Notes: a model not told the origin generated them from the letters alone. Counted from the stretch's first letter, positions 25,105-34,589 are shown. The stretch: 64,000 nucleotides of DNA from Dictyobacter aurantiacus (GCF_003967515.1 NZ_BIFQ01000002.1:2356001-2420000); one strand, 5' to 3'. Translations and numbers: made by a program.

Positions 25105-25893
25105 ATGAGCACCGCCCCGAAAAGTATCCTGGCACAGTTTCTGGAAGGACTACAGACCGGTCTGCTCAAGGTAATCGATCTGACCTCATTGCTGGAACCC
25201 GAAACGCCGGTGATCGATCTGCCGCCGATGTTCGCGCCCTCTCCTAGCCTGAGCCTGACGGAGATATCGCATTATGATGAGCGTGGTCCAGCCTGGTACT
25301 GGAATGTGCTCAACCTGGGAGAGCATACAGGTACGCACTTCGATGCGCCGATCCACTGGATTACGGGTAAGGACCTGCCCAATAACTCGACCGATACCAT
25401 CCCCGTTCGCAAATTTGTTGGTCCGGCCTGCGTAATCAACGTTACCGCTGAAGTGGCCCGAGATCCAGATTTCTTGCTCTCGAAAGATGATGTAGTGCGC
25501 TGGGAGGGCCAGCATGGTCGGATTCCCTCTGGTGCCTGGGTGTTATTGCATACCGGTTGGAGCCAGCGTCAGGGGTGCAAGGCTTTCTTGAATATACAGG
25601 ATGATGGGGCCCATTCACCCAGCCTGCAGCAAGAGTGTATCCAGTTCTTAATTACTGAGCGCGACATCCTGGGACTGGGAGTTGAGACCGTCGGCACCGA
25701 TGCCGGGCAGGCCGGAGGTTTTAATCCACCATTTCCTATGCATACCTCTCTGCATGGCTCTGGCCGCTTCGGATTGACCAGCCTTACCAACCTGGATCAA
25801 CTCCCAGCCACAGGCGCGATCGTGATCGCTGCCCCGCTCAAAATTCTTAAAGGCTCGGGCAGCCCTTTGCGTGTGATCGCTATCATTGAATAA
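25105..25893 (+). CDS. Cyclase family protein (kynurenine formamidase-like metal hydrolase)
   Basis: 262 aa. The signature HTGTHFDAPIHW (residues ~75-86, HxGTHxDxPxH) provides the metal ligands of the KynB/cyclase fold; GVETVGTDAG and FPMHTSLHGSG near the C-terminus are also typical. It would hydrolyse an amide or ester bond in a small molecule. No other tryptophan-degradation genes are nearby, so kynurenine formamidase activity is not claimed. It probably acts with the TPP decarboxylase upstream. It is convergent with pyrD (25 nt between the stops). Confidence 0.85.
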   Translation: MSTAPKSILAQFLEGLQTGLLKVIDLTSLLEPETPVIDLPPMFAPSPSLSLTEISHYDERGPAWYWNVLNLGEHTGTHFDAPIHWITGKDLPNNSTDTIPVRKFVGPACVINVTAEVARDPDFLLSKDDVVRWEGQHGRIPSGAWVLLHTGWSQRQGCKAFLNIQDDGAHSPSLQQECIQFLITERDILGLGVETVGTDAGQAGGFNPPFPMHTSLHGSGRFGLTSLTNLDQLPATGAIVIAAPLKILKGSGSPLRVIAIIE

Positions 25894-25918
25894 GCTGCTC
25901 GAAACTTTCCCTGAAGCC

Positions 25919-26965
25919 TTAAGAGCGTGCGAGCTCTCGATTGATGCGTTTGATGATGCCGGGGCCTTCATAGATGAAGCTGGTATAGATTTGAATCAGG
26001 CTGGCTCCGGCATCCAGCGTTCTTTTCGCATCGTCGGGTCCAAAGATGCCACCAACGCCTATGATGGGGATCTTGTTCTGCAACTGCTGGTTGAGATAGC
26101 GGATTACTTCCAGTGAGCGTTGGTGGAGGGGACGGCCGCTGAGTCCGCCGCTCTCGGATGTGTTGTGGCGCAGACCCGTACGGGCCAGCGTGGTATTGGT
26201 GGCGATGATGCCGCGTACATGGCGATTGAGACAGACCTCGATTACATCGTCTAGCTGGCTCTCCGTTAGATCGGGAGCGATCTTGACCAGCACCGCTTTG
26301 GCCGAACTGCCTGTTTTCTGCGCGATGGCTTCCGACTCCTGTACAATCGCCTGCAAGAGGCGGTCCAGTGGCTCCTTATCCTGCAACTGGCGCAGGCCGG
26401 GGGTGTTGGGGGAACTGACATTGACGGTAAAGAAATCCGCGAAATCATAGAGCTTATGCAGTGAATAGAGGTAATCCTCAATGGCCTCCTCTTGCGGTGT
26501 AATCTTTGATTTGCCGATGCTCCAGCCGATTGGTATCCCTGGTTTGGGTGACTGGGATAGGTGGGCGTGGATGGCATCGGCCCCATCGTTGGGGAAGCCC
26601 ATACGGTTGATGAGGGCGTTATCCTCCGAGAGCCGAAAGATGCGCGGACGGGCATTGCCCGGCTGGGCATAGCGTGTGACGGTACCAGCTTCAATAAAAC
26701 CAAAGCCAAGCGCGGCCAGGGCGGGGAGCGCGATCCCATTTTTGTCGAAGCCACCGGCCAGTCCGACTGGATTGGGGAAATGGACGCCAAAGACATCGCG
26801 TTCCAGCGCCGATGATTTATAGGCGTTGGTGGCCTCAATAATTTTGAGGATGGTCTGACTGTGAGAAAGCGTGGCCATGCGCCCCATCAACCAGTGATGG
26901 GCGATTTCTGGATCGTTGGCGGAGGCACGAAACATGACTGGACGAATGAGGGTTTTAAATAGCAT
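25919..26965 (-). CDS. pyrD: Dihydroorotate dehydrogenase (quinone), class 2
   Basis: 348 aa flavoprotein oxidising dihydroorotate to orotate with quinone as acceptor. The class-2 features are an amphipathic N-terminal helical region (about 1-40), NPVGLAGGFDKNG, the catalytic Ser in VNVSSPNTPGL (184-185), and IIGVGGIFGPDDA near the C-terminus. ATG 26965 was selected; the frame continues upstream 13 codons without a better ribosome site. It is divergent from pyrC across a region with an 18-bp hairpin, so the pair is probably coordinated. Confidence 0.93.
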   Translation of the reverse strand: MLFKTLIRPVMFRASANDPEIAHHWLMGRMATLSHSQTILKIIEATNAYKSSALERDVFGVHFPNPVGLAGGFDKNGIALPALAALGFGFIEAGTVTRYAQPGNARPRIFRLSEDNALINRMGFPNDGADAIHAHLSQSPKPGIPIGWSIGKSKITPQEEAIEDYLYSLHKLYDFADFFTVNVSSPNTPGLRQLQDKEPLDRLLQAIVQESEAIAQKTGSSAKAVLVKIAPDLTESQLDDVIEVCLNRHVRGIIATNTTLARTGLRHNTSESGGLSGRPLHQRSLEVIRYLNQQLQNKIPIIGVGGIFGPDDAKRTLDAGASLIQIYTSFIYEGPGIIKRINRELARS

Positions 26966-27100
26966 TGGTTCTCTATCTTTCAAGCTGGGTACGCAGTAAA
27001 TCAACGTTTCCAGTATAATAGGAAATCGGTATTTTGAAAATAGACCTATGCTCTGTCTGTGTGTTACCTGGGGAGCGAGGCATCCTCAATCTCTTTATTA

Positions 27101-27148
27101 TGCTGTCTGGCAATACCGACACGACTGCGCCGGTATTGCCAGACAGCA
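27101..27148. repeat. 18-bp perfect inverted repeat in the pyrD-pyrC divergent region
   Basis: Arms TGCTGTCTGGCAATACCG (27101-27118) and its exact complement (27131-27148) flank a 12-nt loop. It lies between two divergent starts, not after a gene, and has no T run. It could be an operator, an attenuator in a leader, or a small mobile hairpin. Confidence 0.7.
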
Positions 27149-27233
27149 AGCATCCTTTAGTGAACATTTTCATATGGCAATGGTGTGATGATTTACCCTG
27201 ATTTGGCGATATATTAAGCGAGGAGAATGAGAT

Positions 27234-28535
27234 ATGTTGATCAGGAATGGTATTGTTGTGCTGACGGATGGTCCTGTACGGTTAGATGTGCGCACACAAG
27301 GTGAGAAGATTAGCGAACTGGCCGCGCAACTCGTGCCTGAGCCGGACGAGCAGGTGATTGAAGCCGAAGGAATGATGGTGCTACCCGGCTTTATCGATTC
27401 GCATGTTCATTTTCGTGATCCCGGCGGTACACATAAAGAGGACTTTCTAAGCGGAACGCGGGCCGCGCTGGCGGGCGGGGTCACCACCATTCTGGACATG
27501 CCGAATACGCAGCCACCAACCGATAGCCGAGCGCATCTACAGGAGAAGATGGCGCTGGTGGCGCCGAAGGCAGTTGTTGATTATGGCTTTTATTTTGGGG
27601 CAACCGATAACAATATCGAGGAGGCGGCTTCCGTAGCTGACCAGGTAGCAGCCATGAAGCTCTATATGGGTTCCTCGACCGGCTCGCTGCTGGTGACTGA
27701 GTTCTCGCCTATCTTCCGGCACTTCTCGACCTTTCCTCTTGATAAGCCGATCGCTGTGCATGCTGAGGATGAGCAATCGCTGCTTTATTTTGGCGCGCAG
27801 GGGAGTACCGAGCACAATCGGGCCCGACCTCCCTTAAGCGCGCAGATCGCGTTGAGCCGTGCCCTGGCCATCGCTGAAAAGGTTGGCCGTCGTCTGCATA
27901 TCGCCCATACCACGACTCAGCGTGAGCTAGAGCTAATTCAGGAGGCAAAGCAGAAAGGGGTACGCGTCACCTGCGAGGTAACTCCGCTGCACCTCTTCCT
28001 GACTGAAGCTGATCAGCAACGGCTGGGCAATTTCGGCAAGGTCAATCCTCCTCTGCGCAGCAAGAGCGATCAAGAAGCGCTATGGCGCTATTTCGATGTC
28101 ATCGACACCATTGGTACGGATCATGCGCCGCATACAAAAGAGGAGAAGATGCAGCCCTATCAAAAGGCGCCTTCTGGTATGACGGGCGTTCAGACTATGT
28201 TACCTCTGCTCTTTAACGCCGCCCAGGAAGGCAGGATAGCCCTCAACGAGATCATCAAGCGCTGTGTCACCAATCCTGCACGCATCTTTGGTTTACAGGA
28301 CAAGGGCGCGCTGGAAGTGGGTAAAGACGCGGATATCGTGTTGATTGATCCACAACAGCTATACGAGATCAGCAACGAGCAGGTATTGTCGAAGTGTGGC
28401 TGGACGCCATTTGCTGGTACAAAAATCAAAGGCAAGATCCAACGGGTTTTTGTACGTGGTCAACTGGCCTTTGAACATGATATCTGCCTGGCGCGTCCCG
28501 GTAGCGGTCGCCCGGTTCGCTATACCAGTCGGTAA
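27234..28535 (+). CDS. pyrC: Dihydroorotase
   Basis: 433 aa amidohydrolase that cyclises carbamoyl aspartate to dihydroorotate. Zinc ligands H57-x-H59 in DSHVHFRDPGG, the GGVTTILDMPNTQPPT substrate loop, HAEDE, HIAHTTT, and GTDHAPHTKEEK with the catalytic Asp. It is of the long bacterial dihydroorotase type (PyrC/AllB-like). GAGGAGAATGAG precedes the ATG. pyrD lies divergently upstream; no other pyr genes are present in the window. Confidence 0.93.
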   Translation: MLIRNGIVVLTDGPVRLDVRTQGEKISELAAQLVPEPDEQVIEAEGMMVLPGFIDSHVHFRDPGGTHKEDFLSGTRAALAGGVTTILDMPNTQPPTDSRAHLQEKMALVAPKAVVDYGFYFGATDNNIEEAASVADQVAAMKLYMGSSTGSLLVTEFSPIFRHFSTFPLDKPIAVHAEDEQSLLYFGAQGSTEHNRARPPLSAQIALSRALAIAEKVGRRLHIAHTTTQRELELIQEAKQKGVRVTCEVTPLHLFLTEADQQRLGNFGKVNPPLRSKSDQEALWRYFDVIDTIGTDHAPHTKEEKMQPYQKAPSGMTGVQTMLPLLFNAAQEGRIALNEIIKRCVTNPARIFGLQDKGALEVGKDADIVLIDPQQLYEISNEQVLSKCGWTPFAGTKIKGKIQRVFVRGQLAFEHDICLARPGSGRPVRYTSR

Positions 28536-28538
28536 TCT

Positions 28539-28597
28539 TATTGTGTTACAAGGAGCGTGTGTGTTTCTTGTAACACAATACAATGCGATTCTTTTTT
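28539..28597 (+). terminator. Terminator of pyrC
   Basis: A 14-bp stem (TATTGTGTTACAAG / CTTGTAACACAATA, 28539-28580) with a 14-nt loop, followed by CAATGCGATTCTTTTTTC. Confidence 0.8.
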
Positions 28598-28755
28598 CTT
28601 GCATCTGTACATTTAATAAAGCTTAAGTTAAAATAACTCAACAATAAATATCTGACCATAAACGCCAATGGCTGATCACTGTGTGGAGGGGGAGTATAAG
28701 GTTATAACAATGAATGGCTGGCTGTTTTGCGATACATATAATGGCGGAGCAAAGA

Positions 28756-30267
28756 ATGGAAGAGATACGGCACCGGTTGAAAACATACGGATTGTACTAC
28801 CTGGGAGTATGTATTTACATCCTGTTTCTGGTCTCGGTGGTGTGGACCGGATGGTTTAATGTCTTTTTTAGTGGTGCCGCTTTGCACGAAGGGGCGAAGG
28901 GTATCGATTTTTACCAGTTGCCCAACGGGGCATGGGCTTTCTGGCATGGAGGTAGCCTGACCGGGGACCCTCTGCCGGGTGGGGTGCAGTATGCTCGACC
29001 AAACTTTGCCAACTCCAATGTCTATCATCCTCTATTCACCCTTACCGTTGGTTCCTTGCTGGCTCTCTTCAGTCCTGAGCAATCGCCATATATCTGGCTA
29101 GGAATCAAAGCCATTCTGACGCTTCTGCTGGTCGCCTACTTTGTCTGGAATTTTCGTGAACATAAATATGTCGGTCTGGCCGCCTTTATCATCCTGACCA
29201 ACTTTAGTAACTATCTGGAACTGGCTGCCTGGCAGTTTCACTTCGCCCTGAACTTCTTCCTCTTCTTAATGTTGATCCTGCTGGTTAAGAAGGGATCAGG
29301 CATGTGGTCCGGGGTCTGCTATATATGCGGGATGTTTGTAAAGCCCATCGGTATTTTACTGATTCCGACATTAATTTTGAAGGGACGTTGGAAGCAGGCG
29401 CTCATAGGTGTTGGATGCTTTGGAGCCGTGACGCTGCTCTACCTTTCTGGTGGGGTTGGCAAATACTATACTGATAATCTCATTACCAACTTTAACCTGT
29501 CGGGTACTCTTGGCCCCAATCAAATTATTACCCTGTCAGCCCTCCTGCATTACAGGACGCAGTGGCCGGATTTTATTTATCATGCTATACAGGATATTGT
29601 GCTGGCTGTAATCGTCTTTTTAGGGATGCTCAAAAGGATCGCCTTGCCCAAGGCCGCGCTCTTCTATATCACTTATTTTCTCTGTTTCTATGAACAGGTA
29701 TTTGAGTACCAATGGAGCACCCTGGCCTACATTCTGGCTATCTGCATAGTAACCTGCTCTGAATTCCAGACCAGGCGCACCATCTTTTGCAGCATTTTGA
29801 CTGTCCTGCCCAGTTGTTTTGTCCTGCTGAATCTCTTCCATATTGATGTTCAGAATTTAGGGTACCTGGGCATGATCCCTGGAGCTACGGCGTGGGAATG
29901 GATGGTGTTGAGCAAGTTCATCCCCCTTTTCCTCCTGTTGGGGAGCGTACTGGCGCCCGACATCCAGCCAGTCTGGCAGCAAATGCTGGCTTTCTGGAAG
30001 GCGTTGCGCAAAATAAATCAGCAACTGGGAGTCTTTGGGGGCGATGTCCAGATCGCTATATCGAGCATGCCGGTCCAGCCAGCCCTGACCGGACCAGAAA
30101 TGGGAATGCTGGCAGCCCAACAAACGCTGTTCTGGCAGGAACTACCTGAAGAGGTTCCTGACAGGAGGAGCGATACTCACTCTTCTCAATCAGGAGAGGA
30201 GATAGCGCCGGAGGAACTTTATCCACTCAGTCCCTCGGAGACCGAAATCGAGCCTACTCAAATGTAG
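28756..30267 (+). CDS. Polytopic membrane protein, GT87/DUF2029-like glycosyltransferase candidate
   Basis: 503 aa with about ten hydrophobic segments between residues 15 and 410, followed by an acidic hydrophilic C-terminal ~90 residues. The large loop after TM1 (GIDFYQLPNGAWAFWHGGSL, then YHPLFTLTVGSLLALF) has the D-F-Y pattern and loop placement of GT-C type mannosyltransferases (DUF2029/GT87). No firm family match is claimed. ATG 28756 follows GGCGGAGC; two Met codons further upstream lack a ribosome site. Monocistronic, ending against a convergent hydrolase. Confidence 0.6.
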   Translation: MEEIRHRLKTYGLYYLGVCIYILFLVSVVWTGWFNVFFSGAALHEGAKGIDFYQLPNGAWAFWHGGSLTGDPLPGGVQYARPNFANSNVYHPLFTLTVGSLLALFSPEQSPYIWLGIKAILTLLLVAYFVWNFREHKYVGLAAFIILTNFSNYLELAAWQFHFALNFFLFLMLILLVKKGSGMWSGVCYICGMFVKPIGILLIPTLILKGRWKQALIGVGCFGAVTLLYLSGGVGKYYTDNLITNFNLSGTLGPNQIITLSALLHYRTQWPDFIYHAIQDIVLAVIVFLGMLKRIALPKAALFYITYFLCFYEQVFEYQWSTLAYILAICIVTCSEFQTRRTIFCSILTVLPSCFVLLNLFHIDVQNLGYLGMIPGATAWEWMVLSKFIPLFLLLGSVLAPDIQPVWQQMLAFWKALRKINQQLGVFGGDVQIAISSMPVQPALTGPEMGMLAAQQTLFWQELPEEVPDRRSDTHSSQSGEEIAPEELYPLSPSETEIEPTQM

Positions 30268-30271
30268 CCTC

Positions 30272-30300
30272 GCAGAGAGCATAGCTATTGCTAACTCTGC
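30272..30300. terminator. Hairpin between convergent GT87-like and hydrolase genes
   Basis: GCAGAG-AGCA pairs with TGCT-AA-CTCTGC around a 7-nt loop; the hydrolase stop codon lies within it. Confidence 0.5.
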
Positions 30301-31160
30301 CGTATAAATGAAGCAATTACTTCCGCTGGTCCTTGATCGACACCAAAAATGATCGTGTAGTGATTGAGATTGGGAAAATCGTGGAACTGACAGGAGGCAA
30401 TCCCCTGGCAGATATTATGCGCCGCCCGTTCTGAGAGGATCTGATCATTTTCGTATAGCAGTTTCTGACCGGCACGCAGCAAGAGGGTCGGAACCTGTAC
30501 GTGGGCCCACTGCTCATCGGGTCTGGCCTGTTGCGTGTTCATCGCCTCCTCAATAATACCGGGCAACGATACCTTTGAAATGACCGATCCGTCTGGTTGT
30601 TGGGCCACATCATGTGTGAAATAGAGGTCCATGTACGCATTCCAGTATGGACCCAGATAGGGAGCCATCTTCAGATGGGCAAGATAATCGTCGTAAGATG
30701 GGGTACTGCTCCCCAGGCGGCTAACTGAATTCTTCAACCAGGCTGGTTGATCTTCCACTGTCTTCCACTCATAGGGTGCGCCTGCATCGATCAGGACCAG
30801 TTTGCTTAACTTTTCGGGATAATGTGCGGCAAAGTAGAGCGCGATCATCGCTCCCAGCGAGTGCCCAATGACCACCGGCTTCTCTAGTTGGAGGGTATCA
30901 ATCAATTGCGCCAGATCCGCTGCGTGAATCGGCACACTGTATCCCTGTGCTGGTTTCTCGCTTTCACCTCGTCCACGCAGATCATAGGCAAAGACGCGGT
31001 GAGATGGCACCAGGTAGTCCGCAAATGCCTGAAAGCAGAATGCATTCGCTGTTAAGCCATGAATGCAGATGACAGGCGTCCCCTGCTGGCCCCATTGGAC
31101 GCAATGAAGGGATACCCCATCAAGCCTTATCTTTTCGTCGCGCACTGGCTGTGTCAGCAT
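30291..31160 (-). CDS. Alpha/beta hydrolase
   Basis: 289 aa. The oxyanion HGLTANAFCF, RGRGES, the nucleophile elbow GHSLGAM (Ser about 98), the acid near LRAGQKLLYENDQ and a C-terminal His in NLNHYTI identify a typical esterase/haloperoxidase-like hydrolase with a cap insertion. The substrate is unknown. It lies downstream of the MHS transporter in the same orientation but is separated by a terminator hairpin. Confidence 0.85.
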   Translation of the reverse strand: MLTQPVRDEKIRLDGVSLHCVQWGQQGTPVICIHGLTANAFCFQAFADYLVPSHRVFAYDLRGRGESEKPAQGYSVPIHAADLAQLIDTLQLEKPVVIGHSLGAMIALYFAAHYPEKLSKLVLIDAGAPYEWKTVEDQPAWLKNSVSRLGSSTPSYDDYLAHLKMAPYLGPYWNAYMDLYFTHDVAQQPDGSVISKVSLPGIIEEAMNTQQARPDEQWAHVQVPTLLLRAGQKLLYENDQILSERAAHNICQGIASCQFHDFPNLNHYTIIFGVDQGPAEVIASFIRQS

Positions 31161-31257
31161 AAGCGTCTGTTCTCACTTTCGCATCGATTGGTGACGTAGG
31201 TTTATGACCTTGAAGATGGTTTGAGATTTATCATTCAGATACATCGATATTGTAAAT

Positions 31258-31296
31258 CCAGACGCCCTATCTCTGGTAAGAAATAGAGCGTCTGGA
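31258..31296 (-). terminator. Terminator of the MHS transporter gene
   Basis: TCCAGACGC (31258-31266) pairs with GCGTCTGGA (31288-31296), extended inward by CTAT/ATAG with one mismatch; 20 nt beyond the transporter stop on the minus strand. Confidence 0.65.
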
Positions 31297-31316
31297 CCAG
31301 GTTTGCCGCTATCCGG

Positions 31317-32669
31317 TCAGTCATTCGAGACGCTAACACTGGCCGGGACAGCTACTTCATCATGATCAAACTGCGCGTCCTTGTTGGCATATTCTTTGAG
31401 CGCAAGGGCTGAAAAGAACGAGATAAGAGCCATCAGAACGATATAGAGTGCCAGAGGCACATAAGAATGGTATTGTGCCACCAGCAGGGTAGCGATGATT
31501 GGAGCGGGTCCACCCGCCGTCAAAGATGCCAGCTGGTAGCCGAGCGAGGCACCGCTATAGCGCAATTTGGGGCCAAAATGTTCGGAAATGAATGCCGCCT
31601 GAGGTCCATAGACCGACGCGTGGCAGATACCGATAGCAAATGCCATGCTGAATACAACGGCCACCGGATTTTTGGTTTGCAGCAAAAGAAAGAAAGGAAA
31701 CGCAAACACGGCCATCAGCAGCGTTCCGATCATAAACCAGCGTTTGCGCCCAATGATATCCGAAACATAGCTGGCGGTAGGCATAAAGATAAAAGAGACG
31801 ACAGCCGCCACAATAATGCCTACGTAGAGCACATTGAGAGGGATCTTGAGCGAGGTGACTCCATAACCCAGAACGAAGGTGGTAAACAGATAGAAGGGGG
31901 CCTGCTCTCCTGACCGCAGTAGTGCCGTCAGAATGATATCTTTCCAATGATGCTTGAAGGCATCGGCCAATGGCGCCCGGGAGATTCTATTCTCCTCTTT
32001 CAATTTAGTAAAGGCGGGCGTATCCAGGATGCGCAGGCGAATAATGAGTCCGACCAGAATCAGGACGACGCTCAGGAAAAACGGAATGCGCCAGCCGAGC
32101 CCTGAAAAGGCATCACCTGTGAAGAGCGCACGCGTAATAATAACAACGATCGCAGCCAGTGCCAGACCCAGTGGTACACCTGTTTGCGGCCAGCTTGTCC
32201 AGAAACCACGGCGGCGATTGTCTCCATATTCAAGCGAAAGCAGGACTGAACCCCCCCATTCACCGCCTACGCCTGCACCCTGTAGAAAACGCAAGATCGT
32301 GATCAGTAACGGGGCCAGGATTCCGACCTGGGCATATGTTGGAACCAGGCCCATCAGGCAGGTCGAGATGCCCATCAGGAGCAGCGTAGTGACCAGTACT
32401 GATTTGCGCCCGATGCGATCACCAAACCAGCCAAAGAAGGCACCCCCAATTGGTCGAGCGATAAAACCGATGTAGTATGTCGTAAAGGATGCCAGAATAC
32501 CGGTAACGGGATCGAGGAGAGGAAAAAAAAGCTTGTTAAAGATGGTTGCCGAGAAAAAACCATACAGGAAGAAATCATACCATTCAATGGCTGTGCCAAC
32601 GGTGCTGGCACTCAAGATCGGAAGCATTTTGCGTACAGTGACGTTCTCTGACGATGAGATCGCCGCCAT
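31317..32669 (-). CDS. MFS transporter, metabolite:H+ symporter (MHS) family
   Basis: 450 aa, about 12 TM. Seen: GTAIEWYDFFLYGFFSA in TM1, ARPIGGAFFGWFGDRIGRKS in the 2-3 loop and RFLQGAGVGGEWGG in TM4, the signature of MHS carriers of small organic acids (proline/betaine, shikimate, alpha-ketoglutarate, citrate). CAGGAGGTC sets ATG 32669. It is divergent from a MatB-like acyl-CoA synthetase with a shared inverted repeat between them; import of that enzyme's acid substrate is a reasonable inference. Confidence 0.9.
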   Translation of the reverse strand: MAAISSSENVTVRKMLPILSASTVGTAIEWYDFFLYGFFSATIFNKLFFPLLDPVTGILASFTTYYIGFIARPIGGAFFGWFGDRIGRKSVLVTTLLLMGISTCLMGLVPTYAQVGILAPLLITILRFLQGAGVGGEWGGSVLLSLEYGDNRRRGFWTSWPQTGVPLGLALAAIVVIITRALFTGDAFSGLGWRIPFFLSVVLILVGLIIRLRILDTPAFTKLKEENRISRAPLADAFKHHWKDIILTALLRSGEQAPFYLFTTFVLGYGVTSLKIPLNVLYVGIIVAAVVSFIFMPTASYVSDIIGRKRWFMIGTLLMAVFAFPFFLLLQTKNPVAVVFSMAFAIGICHASVYGPQAAFISEHFGPKLRYSGASLGYQLASLTAGGPAPIIATLLVAQYHSYVPLALYIVLMALISFFSALALKEYANKDAQFDHDEVAVPASVSVSND

Positions 32670-32822
32670 TGAGACCTCCTGACTCCACTCTTTATGGTGA
32701 GTAGCTAAACACAATATCTTACAATACATGTGTCTTCTATATCAAAGCCACCATTGGCATTGATAGCAGGATTATAGCCAGGTATCTATAAGGATGCTTA
32801 CAGTGTTGTATGAATTTCAATA

Positions 32823-32843
32823 AATGTCATAGAATATGACATT
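32823..32843. promoter_or_regulatory. Inverted repeat operator between MHS transporter and acyl-CoA synthetase genes
   Basis: AATGTCATA-GAA-TATGACATT: 9-bp perfect half-sites with a 3-nt spacer, roughly midway in the 308-nt divergent intergenic region. It is likely bound by a dimeric regulator controlling both genes; none is encoded nearby. The rest of this AT-rich gap shows no gene. Confidence 0.55.
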
Positions 32844-32977
32844 CTACATATTATACAAAAAGCTATGCGGGTATGTCAAGTGCGAATATGCTCAGCGCCT
32901 TTATTTATAATGCAAGCGTGGTATAAACCATGTAGATGTGGTATGATACAGGAACAGACAGAGAGGGAGGGCATTGC

Positions 32978-34519
32978 ATGAATTCAATTGTTGAGGCTAC
33001 ATTGCGGCATGCGCAGGAACAGCCAGAGCGTGTGGCGATCTTTTTTGATCAGCAACGTATTACCTATGGAGATCTAGCGTCGCAGATTGAGCGTTTCGCG
33101 CGGGCGTTGCGAGGGCGGGGACTGCAGCCAGGGGATCGTGTAGCCCTCTTTTTTGGGAACTCGCCTGAATTTATTATCGCCTATCTGGGCGTGCAGCTTG
33201 CCCATGGGGTTGTCGTGCTGGTGAATACCCAGTACCGCAAGGTTGAGCTGAGCCATATTCTCAATGATGCCGCAGTGCGTTTGTGTGTGACCAGCGAGGT
33301 CGGGGCGCAGGAGATCCTCCCACTGCAGATCGAGTCGCTTCATACCCTGATATTGATTGATGGATCGACCAGTGGGAGCATTTCCCTGGCAGATTTTCTT
33401 AACGGTGCCGATTCCATTTCTCAACAGCGACAGGGGGGCACAGATGCGCCCGTATTTCCCGAAGCAAACGACCCCGCCGTGATTGGCTATACCTCTGGCA
33501 CCACGGGACGCTCAAAAGGAGCTCTATTGCGGCAGCGTAATCTCCTGACCAATAGTATTGCCGTAACCAGCGCGTGGCACTGGACTGAGAATGACTGCCT
33601 CCTGTTGACCTTGCCTCTCTTTCATACCCATGGCTTGATGGTCGGTGTGCATGGCACCCTGCTGACCGGTGCCAGCATGGTCTTGCGGCAGAAGTTCGAC
33701 GCGGCAGATGTGCTCTCCAACCTGCAGAACAACCATGCTATCACCATGTTCTTTGGCGTTCCTACGATGTATTCCCGCTTGCTGGCGGAAGTTGAGCGGC
33801 AGGGGATTAAGCCGCGTCAGCTGCGGCTCTTTGTCTCGGGCTCCGCCCCTTTGAGTCCGCAGGTCTTTAATGCCTTTGAGCAGACCTTTGGGCAGCGTAT
33901 CCTTGAGCGTTATGGCATGACCGAGACGATTATGAACATGACCAATCCTTATGATGGGGAGCGGCGCGCGGGTACCGTAGGCGCTCCTTTCCCGGGCCAG
34001 GAGGCGCGGGTCGTCGATGTACAGACACGCCGTCCTCTCCCTGCCACAGAGATAGGCGAGATTGAGGTGCGTGGACCTCATGTGTTTACGGAATACTGGC
34101 AGCGACCTGACGCGACCGCTGAGGTATTTGATGCCGATGGCTGGTTTAAGACTGGTGATCTGGGCTGGTATAGTCAGGATGGCTACTACACTATTACGGG
34201 ACGCGCCCGTGAGTTGATTATCAGCGGAGGTTATAATATCTATCCTCGCGAGATAGAGGACGTGCTCGAATCCCATCCCGATATAGCTGAAGCGGCTGTG
34301 ATAGGGCTCCCTGATGCGGATATGGGTGAACAGGTCGTGGCCGTCATTGTGCCACGGACCGACCACCACCCGCAGGCACCTGACATCATCTCCTTCTGTC
34401 GCCAACAACTGGCCAGTTATAAAAAGCCGCGTCAGATTATCATAGTCGATTCATTGCCGCGTAATGCCCTGGGCAAGGTCCAGAAGCACGTTTTAGCCGC
34501 TCAACTACAGACTCCCTGA
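32978..34519 (+). CDS. Acyl-CoA synthetase, MatB/ACSF3-like
   Basis: 513 aa ANL enzyme. YTSGTTGRSKGALL (171-184), PLFHTHGLMVGVHGTLL, ILERYGMTETIMNMTNPYDGERRAGTVG-type region, GDLGWYSQDGYYTITGRARELIISGGYNIYP, and the catalytic Lys in PRNALGKVQK near the C-terminus. HTHGL and the SNPYDG-R-x-GTVG pattern are closest to malonyl/methylmalonyl-CoA synthetases, so a short dicarboxylate substrate is possible but not proven. GGGAGGGC ahead of ATG 32978 sets the start. Divergent from the MHS transporter. Confidence 0.85.
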   Translation: MNSIVEATLRHAQEQPERVAIFFDQQRITYGDLASQIERFARALRGRGLQPGDRVALFFGNSPEFIIAYLGVQLAHGVVVLVNTQYRKVELSHILNDAAVRLCVTSEVGAQEILPLQIESLHTLILIDGSTSGSISLADFLNGADSISQQRQGGTDAPVFPEANDPAVIGYTSGTTGRSKGALLRQRNLLTNSIAVTSAWHWTENDCLLLTLPLFHTHGLMVGVHGTLLTGASMVLRQKFDAADVLSNLQNNHAITMFFGVPTMYSRLLAEVERQGIKPRQLRLFVSGSAPLSPQVFNAFEQTFGQRILERYGMTETIMNMTNPYDGERRAGTVGAPFPGQEARVVDVQTRRPLPATEIGEIEVRGPHVFTEYWQRPDATAEVFDADGWFKTGDLGWYSQDGYYTITGRARELIISGGYNIYPREIEDVLESHPDIAEAAVIGLPDADMGEQVVAVIVPRTDHHPQAPDIISFCRQQLASYKKPRQIIIVDSLPRNALGKVQKHVLAAQLQTP

Positions 34520-34549
34520 CATGTGAGTGTTCCAAATGATCGGATCGAC

Positions 34550-34589
34550 CTACAACACCCGTTCAGTAGTATCGTAATGGGTGTTGTAG
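34550..34589 (+). terminator. Terminator of the MatB-like gene
   Basis: 11-bp stem CTACAACACCC / GGGTGTTGTAG with an 18-nt loop, 30 nt after the stop. Confidence 0.65.

Noticed and set aside
33524..34408. 294-codon minus-strand frame
   Set aside because: Antisense shadow of the MatB-like synthetase; no recognisable motif.
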